Assembly (NCBI RefSeq): GCF_019704555.1
Contig: NZ_AP024745.1
Coordinates: forward strand, 11,521,501 to 11,585,500
Source of the DNA: Actinoplanes sp. L3-i22
GTDB lineage: Bacteria > Actinomycetota > Actinomycetes > Mycobacteriales > Micromonosporaceae
Reading direction: 5' to 3'
DNA: 64,000 nucleotides
The number at the start of each line of letters is the position of its first letter. The first letter of the stretch is position 1. Under the pieces are notes generated by a model. The model was given only the letters and a program-made list of their open reading frames with translations, searched no databases and was not told where the DNA came from. Shown here piece after piece: positions 54,922-62,811 of this stretch. A program made the position numbers and the translations under genes.

Positions 54922-56202
54922 TCAGCGGCGGCGGATCAGCACCATCAGGTCGGCGACGCCGGCCAGCACCATGCCCGCGATCAGCGTGGGCAGCCCGCCG
55001 ACAACCGCGTAGGCGAGAAGGAACAGCGGCGCCGCGAAGGTCAGGTAGAGCGCCGCCGCCAGCACCCGCTGCCCGGACCGCAGGCGGGCCAGCACGACCC
55101 CGACCGGTTCGGTGAGCCGACTGCGGAACCACAGGATCACCGCGGCGAAGACCAGGACGCCGATCAGGCCCGCCCAGACCCGCGAGATCCCCGGGCTGAC
55201 CAGCGTCATCGTGGCGGTGAGCACGGCCGCGACCAGGGTGCCGTTGGCGCCGTAGCGGACCGTCTCCAGCACCGCGTCCGTCGAGTCCGCGGAGACGTCC
55301 AGCACCGGCTTGCGCGGCCGGCTGACCGCCGGCGGCTCGGACCAGTTGGACGGCGCCGGCTTGGCCCGGTCGACCGGAGCTCCGTCCGGTTCCGCCGGCG
55401 GAACCCCGAGCGACGCCTCCTCGGCCAACTCCTCCAGCGCGCGCGCCCAGCGCCGCCGCTCGAGCCGGACGATCCCGACATCCTGCCCGGCATCCCCCAC
55501 CGCAGGATCAAGATCCAGAGCTTCGGCGTACGCCCGTTGGGCCAGATCGAAGAGCCGCAGGCGCGCCGCCACGACGGCCAGGACCAGGTGCGCCTCCGCC
55601 TCGGCCGGCGCCACCCGGACGCCGTTCCACGCGGCGTTCAGCGCCTCCTGGCCGTTGCGCGACTCACTCAGGAGCGCGGCGCCGGTGCGTTGCGCGTACG
55701 GATCCTCGGGCCACGCCCGCAGCAGCTCCGCGGCCAGCTGAGCCGCCTCGCCGAACCGGCGGCTGTCGATCAGCGCCATGGCCCGTACCACCAGCGCCGG
55801 CATCGCACCGGGCCCGATCGCGGCGGCCCGGTCAGCGGCGGCCAGCGCCTCCGCCGGCTGCTCGGCAACCAGGTGGATCCGGGCCAGCGTGGACAGCAGC
55901 GCAGCCTCGTCCGGCCCAGCCCCGCCCGTTCCAGACGCACCCCACACGGGGTCACCCGTTCCAGCCGCGCCCCACAGGGGGTCACCCGGCGCAGCTCCGC
56001 CTGGCCCAGCTCCACCCAGCGCGTCCTCGCCCGGCGCGGTGTTGTCCGACGCGGGGCTGCTCGACGCGGTGCCGCTCGATGTGCCGCTCAGGCCGGCGGC
56101 GATCTCCTCAGTGGCCTCGTCGTAGCGGCCGAGGTCGGCGAGCAGCAGCGCACGCTGGCGGTGCTCCTCCGGCGTGGTGTCGGGCTCCATGGGCACAGGC
56201 AC
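54922..56202 (-). CDS. TPR protein with C-terminal membrane domain
   Basis: 426 residues. N-terminal TPR pair begins [27 protein letters not shown], is interrupted by a Gly/Pro/Ala-rich spacer with a tandem repeat (about 38-98), and continues with four TPR-like units (AALLSTLARIHLVAEQPAEALAAADRA, ALNAAWNGVRVAPAEAEAHLVLAVVAARL). The last 110 residues hold two or three hydrophobic segments. Probably a cytoplasmic interaction domain tethered to the membrane. No binding site precedes GTG 56202 or ATG 56190; a leaderless start is possible. Confidence 0.78.
   Translation of the reverse strand: MPVPMEPDTTPEEHRQRALLLADLGRYDEATEEIAAGLSGTSSGTASSSPASDNTAPGEDALGGAGPGGAAPGDPLWGAAGTGDPVWGASGTGGAGPDEAALLSTLARIHLVAEQPAEALAAADRAAAIGPGAMPALVVRAMALIDSRRFGEAAQLAAELLRAWPEDPYAQRTGAALLSESRNGQEALNAAWNGVRVAPAEAEAHLVLAVVAARLRLFDLAQRAYAEALDLDPAVGDAGQDVGIVRLERRRWARALEELAEEASLGVPPAEPDGAPVDRAKPAPSNWSEPPAVSRPRKPVLDVSADSTDAVLETVRYGANGTLVAAVLTATMTLVSPGISRVWAGLIGVLVFAAVILWFRSRLTEPVGVVLARLRSGQRVLAAALYLTFAAPLFLLAYAVVGGLPTLIAGMVLAGVADLMVLIRRR
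55928..55987. repeat. In-frame 30-bp tandem duplication in the TPR gene
   Basis: Two 30-bp units starting GTTCCAGMCGCRCCCCACA (55928-55957 and 55958-55987), three or four mismatches, encode the GDP(L/V)WGA(A/S)GTG repeats in the TPR spacer. Confidence 0.85.
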
Positions 56203-56220
56203 AGTCGGAGCGTAGGCGGT

Positions 56221-56619
56221 CTACCTGAAGATGACATGGGTCGGGGTGAGCCGGCACACCACGCGCACCACCTCCGGCCCGTCCCCACTCCACGGCTCAT
56301 TCGCGTACTTGTAGCTGAGCATCCCGATCAGATCCTCTTGATCGTCGCTGAGCGTGACCGACCCCTCGACAGTGCAGTACGACGAAGGCTGCGCCGGGTC
56401 GTAGGCACAGATCGACACCCGCCCGTCCCGCTCCATGTTCGTCGCCTTCCGCCGCCCACGAACCGTGGAGAACAGAATGTCGTCCCCGTCCCGCTTGACC
56501 CAGATGACCGTCGATTGCGGCGTGCCATCCGCATTGATCGTGGTGAGCACCGCATAGGTAGGGTTGTCGATCAATCGGCGAGCAACGCCAGGCAACACGA
56601 CAGTCATGATCGTCATCAT
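56221..56619 (-). CDS. PPOX-class (flavin/F420-dependent) oxidoreductase-fold protein
   Basis: 132 residues, split-barrel flavin-binding fold. Seen: LIDNPTYAVLTTINADGTPQSTVIWVKRDGDDILFST and the R-rich segment VRGRRKATNMERDGRVSI, both typical of TIGR03618-type actinobacterial members that bind F420 or FMN. The exact start among three closely spaced Met codons (56619, 56616, 56607) is uncertain. Substrate unknown. Eighteen bases downstream of the TPR gene start on the opposite side, so transcriptional linkage is unlikely to be meaningful. Confidence 0.85.
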   Translation of the reverse strand: MMTIMTVVLPGVARRLIDNPTYAVLTTINADGTPQSTVIWVKRDGDDILFSTVRGRRKATNMERDGRVSICAYDPAQPSSYCTVEGSVTLSDDQEDLIGMLSYKYANEPWSGDGPEVVRVVCRLTPTHVIFR

Positions 56620-56913
56620 GCCCGAGCCGCTCCGCCCCGCTCGTGACGCCGACCACCCCCACCCCGTGACAGGCATCTCGCCCCGCCCGCAGCCACTCAC
56701 CCACCAGCCGCCCAGCCCCGCCCAGCCCCGCCCAGCCCCGCACGGCCCAACCAACGACAGCCCCGCGCCGCCCAGCCGACGGCGACCCGCCAAACCGATG
56801 TCGACCCCTCGGCGCCTGGCGACGGCAGCCTTCTCGCCGCGCGCTCAGCAACAGGCGTCTCGCCGTCATCCAGCGAGAGGTGTTTTGCCGGTTCGTTCAG
56901 CGGCGGGCTGCCA
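56620..56913. other. Gene-free spacer with 10-bp tandem repeats
   Basis: 294 bases. CCCAGCCCCG occurs three times exactly at 56711-56740, with further degenerate copies either side. No ORF on either strand has a binding site. Presumably holds the PPOX promoter and the 3' end of the ispF transcript. Confidence 0.6.
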
Positions 56914-57402
56914 CTATTCGGCGAAAGTCATCTCGCTGTAGACCATGGCCACGGCGATCCCGGCCAGACCCTCACCACGGCCGGTGAGCCCCAGCCCGTC
57001 GGTCGTCGTCCCGGACACCGTCACCGGAGCCCCCACCGCGGCGGAAAGCACCTTCTCGGCCTCCGCACGCCGCTTCCCGATCTTCGGGTGGTTCCCCACC
57101 ACCTGCACCGAGACGTTCCCGATCGCATAGCCGGCCGCCCGCACCAGCCGCGCCGACTCCGACAGCAGCATCACCCCGGCCGCCCCGGCCCACTCCGGCC
57201 GACTGGTACCGAAGTTGCTCCCGAGATCCCCAAGCCCAGCCGCCGAGAGCAGCGCATCACAAGCGGCATGCGCGGCCACGTCAGCATCCGAATGCCCGGC
57301 CAGCCCCGGCTCATCAGGCCATTCCAGCCCGGCCACCCAGCAGGCCCGACCAGCCTCGAATGCATGCACGTCCGTGCCGATACCCACCCGCGGAATGATC
57401 AC
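56914..57402 (-). CDS. ispF: 2-C-methyl-D-erythritol 2,4-cyclodiphosphate synthase
   Basis: 162 residues, normal length. Fifth step of the MEP isoprenoid pathway, forming the cyclic diphosphate in the cytosol. Seen: [10 protein letters not shown] with metal Asp and His, [17 protein letters not shown] with the second metal His, and C-terminal [18 protein letters not shown] 57402 has a GGGTGGCGGG stretch upstream. Same strand as ispD but separated from it by 387 bases of repeat-rich DNA. Confidence 0.95.
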   Translation of the reverse strand: MIIPRVGIGTDVHAFEAGRACWVAGLEWPDEPGLAGHSDADVAAHAACDALLSAAGLGDLGSNFGTSRPEWAGAAGVMLLSESARLVRAAGYAIGNVSVQVVGNHPKIGKRRAEAEKVLSAAVGAPVTVSGTTTDGLGLTGRGEGLAGIAVAMVYSEMTFAE

Positions 57403-57510
57403 CCCGCCACCCTAACCACCACCCCGCCCAGCCCTCTCCCCATCCGCCAACGCTCGCCACCGTCCACCACGCAACACAGCGCGCGGCACGGGCAAGACGC
57501 GAACCGCAGC

Positions 57511-57555
57511 GCGGGCAGCGCGGGCAGCGCGGGCAGCGCGGGCAGCGCGGGCAGC
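57511..57555. repeat. 9-bp tandem repeat, five exact copies
   Basis: GCGGGCAGC times five, non-coding, between ispF and ispD. Candidate variable-number locus. Confidence 0.95.
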
Positions 57556-57661
57556 GCGGCAAGGCGCGGCGCGGGGCGCGGCGGGCCGGCGCGGAGCAAA
57601 GCGCGGCGCGCGGGCCGCGCAGGTGGGAGTGCAGCGCCCTCCCGGGCAGCCCAACTGGATA

Positions 57662-57756
57662 ACCCACCCGCCCTGGGGGAGGTCCCATCAACCATTGTCG
57701 CGCGAAAGCCCAAGATCGTGCCGACAGCCTGTGGACAACCCGCTGCTGTGGAAAAC
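57662..57756 (+). repeat. Dispersed repeat family A (paired DnaA-box-like element), copy 3
   Basis: Order ACCCACCC, ATTGTCGC (57694), CAAGATC (57711), TGTGGACAAC (57730), TGTGGAAAAC (57747): spacings 17, 19 and 17 bp, as in copies 1 and 2. The segment from ACCCACCC through ACCATTGTCGCG also matches copy 2 closely. Confidence 0.88.
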
Positions 57757-57789
57757 GCCGACGTGCATGAAAAGGCGCGTAAGGCCAGG

Positions 57790-58521
57790 TCAACCAGCAG
57801 GCGCGTCAGGGTCGGGCATCGCCAGGAGGTAGGTGGCCATCGCCAGGTCCAGCGGCCGCGTGATCTTCAAAGCCAGATCCGAACCAAGAACGCACCGAAC
57901 CGGAATGCCAAGTTTCTCAACCGCCCCGGCGTCGTCCGTGTGGGCGGACGCGGCGGCCTCGTGTGCAGCGCGCAGCACATCGGCGCGGAAACCCTGGGGT
58001 GTCTGGACCGCCCGCAGCACCGACCGGTCGACCGTGCCCAGCACGATGTCGTCGGCCCCGACTTCTTTGATCGTGTCGACCACCGGAAGGACCGGGATCA
58101 CCGCATCGGCACCGTCCCGGACGGCGGCGGCCACCCGCTCGGTCACCGAGGGTGGGGTGAGGCAGCGGGCCGCGTCGTGCACCAGCACGATGGCGATCTC
58201 CGGCGGGACGACGGCGAGTGCGGCGGCCACCGATTCCTGCCGCTCGGCGCCGCCGGCGACCACGGTGACCGGAGCCACCGGCGCGAGCAGGGCGTGCACC
58301 GCGTCGACGTCGGCGGGCGGCGCGGCCACGACGATAATCCGGACCGATGGGGCGGCGGCGAGCCGGCGCACGGCATGCACGAGCAGCGGCTCGCCCTCGA
58401 GCAGCCGCAATGCTTTGGGCGCGCCCGGGCCGAGCCGCAGACCGGCGCCCGCGGCCGGAACGACGACCGCGACGTCACCGCGAGCATTGAGCTGCGCGGT
58501 CACGTCGCGGTCGGCGATCAC
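57790..58521 (-). CDS. ispD: 2-C-methyl-D-erythritol 4-phosphate cytidylyltransferase
   Basis: 243 residues. Third step of the MEP pathway, transferring CMP to methylerythritol phosphate. Seen: nucleotide loop VVVPAAGAGLRLGPGAPKAL, VVAGGAERQESVAAAL, VLVHDAARCLTPP, and VQTPQGFRADVL...TDDAGAVEKLG. The N-terminal 15 residues from GTG 58521 may be slightly long; the fold starts at about residue 17. Twenty-six bases after carD's stop on the same strand, so carD-ispD are likely co-transcribed as in many actinobacteria. Confidence 0.94.
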   Translation of the reverse strand: MIADRDVTAQLNARGDVAVVVPAAGAGLRLGPGAPKALRLLEGEPLLVHAVRRLAAAPSVRIIVVAAPPADVDAVHALLAPVAPVTVVAGGAERQESVAAALAVVPPEIAIVLVHDAARCLTPPSVTERVAAAVRDGADAVIPVLPVVDTIKEVGADDIVLGTVDRSVLRAVQTPQGFRADVLRAAHEAAASAHTDDAGAVEKLGIPVRCVLGSDLALKITRPLDLAMATYLLAMPDPDAPAG

Positions 58522-58547
58522 GGTGTTGAAAGATGCGTCGAGGTGGA

Positions 58548-59033
58548 TCAGGCCTCGGTGAGGACCTTGTCGAGCAGGACCTCGGCCTCATCCTTCGTGC
58601 TCTTCTCAGCGAGGGCGACCTCGCCGACCAGGATGTCGCGGGCCTTCGCGAGCATGCGCTTCTCGCCGGCCGAGAGGCCGCGCTCCCGCTCGCGACGCCA
58701 AAGGTCGCGAACAACCTCGGCAACCTTGAGCGGGTTACCGGAAGCGAGCTTCTCCAGGTTGGCCTTGTAGCGCCGCGACCAGTTGGTCGGCTCCTCGGTG
58801 TGCGGAGCGCGGAGGACGTCGAAGACCTTGCCCAGGCCTTCCTCGCCAACCACTTCGCGCACGCCAACTTCCTCGGCGTTCTCAGCGGGCACCCGAACCG
58901 TCAGATCGCCCTGGGCGACACGCAGAACGAGATACTGCCTTTCAACGCCCTTGATGACCCTAGTCTCGATTGCCTCGATGAGTGCGGCCCCGTGGTGGGG
59001 GTAAACAACGGTCTCGCCGACACTGAAAACCAT
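58548..59033 (-). CDS. carD: CarD-family RNA polymerase-binding regulator
   Basis: 161 residues. Binds the RNA polymerase beta subunit and stabilises open complexes, notably at rRNA promoters. Seen: RNAP-interaction domain (1-60, [24 protein letters not shown]) and the helical DNA-binding domain with the conserved [16 protein letters not shown] and [22 protein letters not shown]. Length and motifs match mycobacterial CarD. Likely promoter on the minus strand: AAGACA (59089-59084), 17 bases, TACCCT (59066-59061). Confidence 0.96.
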   Translation of the reverse strand: MVFSVGETVVYPHHGAALIEAIETRVIKGVERQYLVLRVAQGDLTVRVPAENAEEVGVREVVGEEGLGKVFDVLRAPHTEEPTNWSRRYKANLEKLASGNPLKVAEVVRDLWRRERERGLSAGEKRMLAKARDILVGEVALAEKSTKDEAEVLLDKVLTEA

Positions 59034-59367
59034 AGGTTCGAAACCCCTTTCGCTGTGTCTAGGGTAACACGCTCACGCGGCGCTGTCTTGCCCTGGCGGT
59101 CACTGTTAGTGCAGCTCAGGGGCCCTGTGACGGGGCTTTCTACCGCTTGACAGCAGAGCGGGAAGCTGCCTAAGTAACTGAAAGTGACTGAGACGTCACC
59201 CCAGCTGCTGATGAGTCGGAAATTCCGGACCTGATGGCTTTGCGAGATCAAGCGTATCGCTGAGGTCCACACCGCCCCACCACTGGCGATGCGGCGTAGC
59301 GTGCGAGACGCTGGACGGAAGTTCCCCGACCGAAGCAAGATCTGGTCGGCCAGGGGGGAGGTGAGTC
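59034..59367. promoter_or_regulatory. Divergent promoter region, carD and thioredoxin-like gene
   Basis: 334 bases. Minus strand: AAGACA-17-TACCCT about 30 bases ahead of carD. Plus strand: TTGACA (59147-59152), 18-base spacer, TAAGTA (59171-59176), a good primary-sigma promoter about 190 bases ahead of the gene at 59368, which would give a long 5' leader. No other motif recognised. Confidence 0.65.
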
Positions 59368-60144
59368 ATGGCAGGCGCGAGCGACAACGGTGGCTGGCCG
59401 CCGCCCGACGGCGGTTCCCCGGACGAGCTGCCCGACCTCCCCGAGGAGTGGGGCGTCATCGTCATTCCGGACGACCTCTCGGAGCTGTCCGACGAGGTTG
59501 AGGCGGTGCGTGCCGAGCTGCACCTGGCCCCGCCGCCGAACCGCTGGCAGCGCCTGGCGCGCCGGCCCGCGATGCGCCGGCTGCGCAAGGTGGGCACGCT
59601 GATGCTGCGCGCCCCGGTCCTGATCATCTCGATGGCGGTGCTGGTCACCGTGGCCAGCCTGTTCGCCTCGGCGTGGCCCGGCCCGGCCCGGCAGCCGGCC
59701 AACCAGCGCACCTCCGGCAGCACCCCGGCCCCGATCACCACGCTGCCGGCGCTCGAGCTGATCGGCACCGACGGGCAGCCGGTGCCGGTGCGCGGCCAGT
59801 TGCCGGTGGTCATCCTGCTCACGGACGGTTGCGACTGCGACGCGCTGATCGCCGAGACGATCGCCGCGGTCCGGCCGGACATCGCGGTCCTCGCCGTGTC
59901 GAGGTCCACGCCGTCGGTCGTCGCCTCCCACAGCCAGCTGACCACCGCGCAGACCCCGCGCGCCGACGGCAAGAACTTGCTCTTCCTGCGCGACCCCACC
60001 GGCACCCTGCGCGAGCAGGTCGGTCTCACCGCACAGGACGGGACCGCCTCGGCCATCCTGGTCACCGGCACCGGCACCATCCTTCGTAAGGTCTCGCACG
60101 TCGTCTCGGCCGGAGCGCTCCAGCCCGACCTCGACCGCCTCTGA
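59368..60144 (+). CDS. Membrane-anchored thioredoxin-like protein, unknown function
   Basis: 258 residues from ATG 59368 with a strong GGGGGGAGGTGA site. Acidic, Pro-rich cytoplasmic N-terminus (1-70), one TM helix (about 82-102), then an extracytoplasmic domain with thioredoxin-like strand order: PVVILLTDGCDCDALIAETI, DIAVLAVSR, NLLFLRDPTGTLREQVGL, ASAILVTGTGTILRKV. The CDC motif sits where thioredoxins have CxxC, so a redox or cysteine-binding role is possible but not shown. Divergent from carD. Confidence 0.75.
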   Translation: MAGASDNGGWPPPDGGSPDELPDLPEEWGVIVIPDDLSELSDEVEAVRAELHLAPPPNRWQRLARRPAMRRLRKVGTLMLRAPVLIISMAVLVTVASLFASAWPGPARQPANQRTSGSTPAPITTLPALELIGTDGQPVPVRGQLPVVILLTDGCDCDALIAETIAAVRPDIAVLAVSRSTPSVVASHSQLTTAQTPRADGKNLLFLRDPTGTLREQVGLTAQDGTASAILVTGTGTILRKVSHVVSAGALQPDLDRL

Positions 60145-60408
60145 CCCGCCGAAGGACCCCCGACGCCACCTTCCCAACGACGTACCCACCCGGGTCGCCG
60201 CGTGTTCCGCAAAAAAACACGAATTAGGCAAAAGGCGTGTCACGTGCAAAGGGAACAAAACAGTCGGGCACGGTAAGCGACGAACGGGGGAAACCGGGCA
60301 GCGGGGCGCGGCGCGCCACGGTGTAGGAATCGGCCGTCGCACGCCAGAACGAAACGGTTTGCCAACCCGACAAACGCCGAAGACGAGTGGCGAAATAGAA
60401 ACCGGCAA
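60145..60408. other. Gene-free spacer
   Basis: 264 bases between convergent genes. It is visibly more AT-rich than the surroundings (CAAAAAAACACGAATTAGG near 60210), with no hairpin terminator that I can support. A 127-residue minus-strand ORF crosses it but overlaps the next gene in another frame and has no binding site. Confidence 0.5.
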
Positions 60409-60861
60409 TCAGTTCGGAGCGGCGCGTTCCAGCGTGTAGCGGAAAACGACCGGGCCCTGTTCGTCGACCGTCACGCGCACCCGTAGCTGAGAGCCGACAC
60501 CGACGCTGAACACCTCCGGCGTACGGGTCCCCGAGCACGGCAGCCCTCGGCCCGACTCGTCGTCCCCGAAGCTGACCCGCACCCGGCTGCCGTCCGCCCC
60601 GGCGCACACCACCGCCACCTGGAACGCTCCCCCGTCGAGATCGGCGTCCTTCTCGTAGTTCCCGGACGCCGCCACCACCACGGTGTCGGACAACTCCTGG
60701 TCACCACTCTCCGGCAGGAGCTGCTCGGCGGTCAGCCGCCAGGACAGCAGCCGCGGATCGGAGTCGTCGTGCGGCGCGGCCCGCCACCACCAGACCCCGC
60801 CGGCCACCAGGATCAGGGCGGCCGTCCCGTGCAGGATCGCCCCGCGTACCCGTTCGCTCAC
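60409..60861 (-). CDS. Small membrane-anchored protein of unknown function
   Basis: 150 residues from GTG 60861, whose GTGA overlaps the stop of the type III PKS gene, so it is the last gene of the methyltransferase-PKS operon. One N-terminal anchor helix (GTAALILVAGGVWWW) and an extracytoplasmic beta-rich domain with two cysteines (VVCAGAD, LPCSGT). No family recognised. Coupling suggests a role linked to the polyketide, but nothing in the sequence specifies one. Confidence 0.78.
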   Translation of the reverse strand: MSERVRGAILHGTAALILVAGGVWWWRAAPHDDSDPRLLSWRLTAEQLLPESGDQELSDTVVVAASGNYEKDADLDGGAFQVAVVCAGADGSRVRVSFGDDESGRGLPCSGTRTPEVFSVGVGSQLRVRVTVDEQGPVVFRYTLERAAPN

Positions 60862-61925
60862 GCTGCGACTGTAGAGAACTCGAGCAGCGCCCCGTACAAC
60901 GTGAGGCCGGGACCGAACGCGAGCATGACCACCCGACGCGGCGGCCGCGCCTGCCGGCGCAGCGCTTCCAGGGCCAGGAGGACGGTCGGTGAGGAGCAAT
61001 TTCCGTACGCCGACAGCACGCCCCGCGAGGCGGCGAGTGCCTGGTCGTCGAGGCCCAGCCGGTCCTGCACCACGTCGAGGATCTTCGGCCCGCCCGGGTG
61101 CACGGCCCACCCGTCCACCTCGCCGATCGTCAGCAGGTTCCGTTTGAGCAGGTCCTCGACCAGCGCCCGGACGTGCAGGGACAGCACCGACGGCACCTCC
61201 GGGGACAAGCCCATCCGGAAGCCGAGGTCGGTGACCTCCCAGGTCATGTGCCCGGCCGTGGTGCTGTCGGTGACCGCGGCCACCTCGCGAACCACGTACC
61301 CCGGAAGGTTTTGCGAGGCCGGGGTCAGCACCGCGGCCGCCGCCGCGTCGGAGAAGAGCGCGTGCGAGACGATCTGCTGCACGTCCGGCACGCCGTCGCC
61401 GGCCGGCTGCATGTGCAGGCTGGTCAGCTCGGCGCAGAGCAGCAGCGCGGGCCGGCCGCGGGCGACCACGTAGTCGCTCGCCGTGCCGAGGCCGGGCAGC
61501 GCCGCGTAGCAGCCCATGTGGCCGACGAAGAGCCGCTGCACGTTCGGTGACATGCCCAGGTCACGGGCGAGGACGATGTCGAGCCCGGGCGTCGCGTACC
61601 CGGTGCAGGAGCAGACCGCGAACAGCCCCAGATCGGACGCGGCCAGCCCGGCGTCGGCCAGTGCCCGGGTGACCGCGGCGCTGCCGAGCGGGATCGCCTC
61701 CGCCTGGTACCGCCGCATCCGGCGCTCGGTGGACCAGCCGGACACGTCCTCGTCCAACGGGCTCACCGCGGCCTGCCGGGTGACCACCCCGGAGTTCGCG
61801 AAGATCCGCCGGGCCAGGCCGCGGCGGCCACCCGCGTAGTGCCCGGCGAAAAAGCCCTCCCAGAGCGCGTCCTGCCCGGCGGAGGGCGGCAGTGCCACGC
61901 CCAGCCCGCTGATCACCGCCGCCAC
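60858..61925 (-). CDS. Type III polyketide synthase
   Basis: 355 residues, chalcone-synthase-like homodimer. Condenses malonyl-CoA extender units on an acyl starter to give alkylpyrones, alkylresorcinols or similar. Catalytic triad visible: Cys in VGHMGCYAALPGL, His in WAVHPGGPKIL and Asn in SAYGNCSSPTV. GTG 61925 directly follows the TAG of the methyltransferase gene. Product cannot be predicted from these residues; the neighbouring methyltransferase and UbiA prenyltransferase suggest a methylated, perhaps prenylated, phenolic or quinone lipid (inference). Confidence 0.93.
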   Translation of the reverse strand: MAAVISGLGVALPPSAGQDALWEGFFAGHYAGGRRGLARRIFANSGVVTRQAAVSPLDEDVSGWSTERRMRRYQAEAIPLGSAAVTRALADAGLAASDLGLFAVCSCTGYATPGLDIVLARDLGMSPNVQRLFVGHMGCYAALPGLGTASDYVVARGRPALLLCAELTSLHMQPAGDGVPDVQQIVSHALFSDAAAAAVLTPASQNLPGYVVREVAAVTDSTTAGHMTWEVTDLGFRMGLSPEVPSVLSLHVRALVEDLLKRNLLTIGEVDGWAVHPGGPKILDVVQDRLGLDDQALAASRGVLSAYGNCSSPTVLLALEALRRQARPPRRVVMLAFGPGLTLYGALLEFSTVAA

Positions 61926-62693
61926 CTAGAGCCGTGCTTCCTGAGCCGCGGACGACGCTGTCGGCGAGGCCGCGGGCGACGCCGAGAAGGTCCCGACGCC
62001 CTGGTAGAGGACGGCGGTCGAGAAGGTGGGCACCATCCGGCCGAGGGGGCCGTCATCCGGCGCCCGCCGCCCGGTCAGCCACCGCGCCAGCCCGGCGGCG
62101 CTCGGCCGGACCCCGCGCACCGCCAGCCGCACGCCGTGCCGGGCGAACTCGGCCCGCAGGCGCGTCGGCGTCACGAACAGCCCCGGATCGTGCAGGCCGG
62201 CCGGTGCCACCCCGACCCGCTCACCCAGGGTGACCGTGATGAACCGGCTCAGCGCGTTGTCGTTCACCGTGTCCAGCACCACGCGCCCGTCCGGCCGCAG
62301 CACCCGGCACAGCTCGGCCACCGTGCCGCTCAGGTCGGTGACGTGCTCCAGGATCTCGCCGGCCGCCACCACGTCGACCGACCCGCTCGCGAACGGCAGC
62401 GCGGCGACATTCCCCGCGACCGGCACGACGCCCTGCTCACGGGCCAAACCCAACCCGGCGGTACGGAGGTCGACGCCGACGTGCTGATAGCCCATCGCGC
62501 GCACGTGCGGCGCGAGCAGCCCGCCGCCGCACCCGGCGTCCAGCAGGACCCGGCCGGGCCCGGCGGGTGGCGGGATCAGCTCGGCACGCGCCGCGGCCAG
62601 CCAGTGCAACAGCTCGAACCCGCCGCCTGGCCGCCACCACTCGCCGACCAGGTCGTCGTACTGGCACGGATCGTTACGCCGGATCGACAGCAT
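61926..62693 (-). CDS. SAM-dependent methyltransferase (UbiG-like)
   Basis: 255 residues from ATG 62693. Class I Rossmann methyltransferase: motif I VLLDAGCGGGLLAPH, acidic residue at the end of strand 2 (VGVDLRTA), AALPFASGSVDVVAAGEILEHV as motifs II-III, and VLRPDGRVVLDTVN. Closest in pattern to UbiG/Coq3-type O-methyltransferases acting on quinone precursors. The last 25 residues are Ala/Ser/Pro-rich. Immediately upstream of and abutting the PKS gene, so it probably methylates the polyketide. Longer ORF to 62891 is antisense to the prenyltransferase gene and is rejected. Confidence 0.87.
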   Translation of the reverse strand: MLSIRRNDPCQYDDLVGEWWRPGGGFELLHWLAAARAELIPPPAGPGRVLLDAGCGGGLLAPHVRAMGYQHVGVDLRTAGLGLAREQGVVPVAGNVAALPFASGSVDVVAAGEILEHVTDLSGTVAELCRVLRPDGRVVLDTVNDNALSRFITVTLGERVGVAPAGLHDPGLFVTPTRLRAEFARHGVRLAVRGVRPSAAGLARWLTGRRAPDDGPLGRMVPTFSTAVLYQGVGTFSASPAASPTASSAAQEARL

Positions 62694-62735
62694 GTGATCG
62701 AGCGTGGCACGGTTGCGCCCCGCCCACCACCGGAG

Positions 62736-62791
62736 ACGATCAGCCTGTGGAAAACCCCTCCGGCCGTGAAGACGATCCGGCTGTGGAAAAC
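62736..62791 (+). repeat. Variant of dispersed repeat A: direct repeat with two TGTGGAAAAC boxes
   Basis: GACGATC(A/C)(G/C)... twice: GACGATCAGCCTGTGGAAAAC-like unit ending at 62755 and again ending at 62791, a 36-bp period. The boxes resemble those of family A, but the 17-bp spacing and the ATTGTNGC and CAAGATC motifs are absent. It lies in the divergent promoter region of the methyltransferase and UbiA genes. Confidence 0.6.
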
Positions 62792-62811
62792 CCGGCTGGC
62801 ACGGTGGCCTC

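Larger units (their letters stand above)
57403..57789. other. Repeat-rich gene-free block between ispD and ispF
   Basis: 387 bases with no supported gene. GCGGGCAGC is repeated five times exactly at 57511-57555, followed by GCGGCAAGG/GCGCGGGGC-type degenerate copies to about 57620, then dispersed repeat A copy 3 (57662-57756). ORFs across it have the composition of the repeat only. Confidence 0.8.

Noticed and set aside
60224..60607. 127-residue minus-strand ORF crossing the spacer at 60145-60408
   Set aside because: Overlaps the last gene of the PKS operon in a different frame, lacks a binding site and shows no homology-like pattern.
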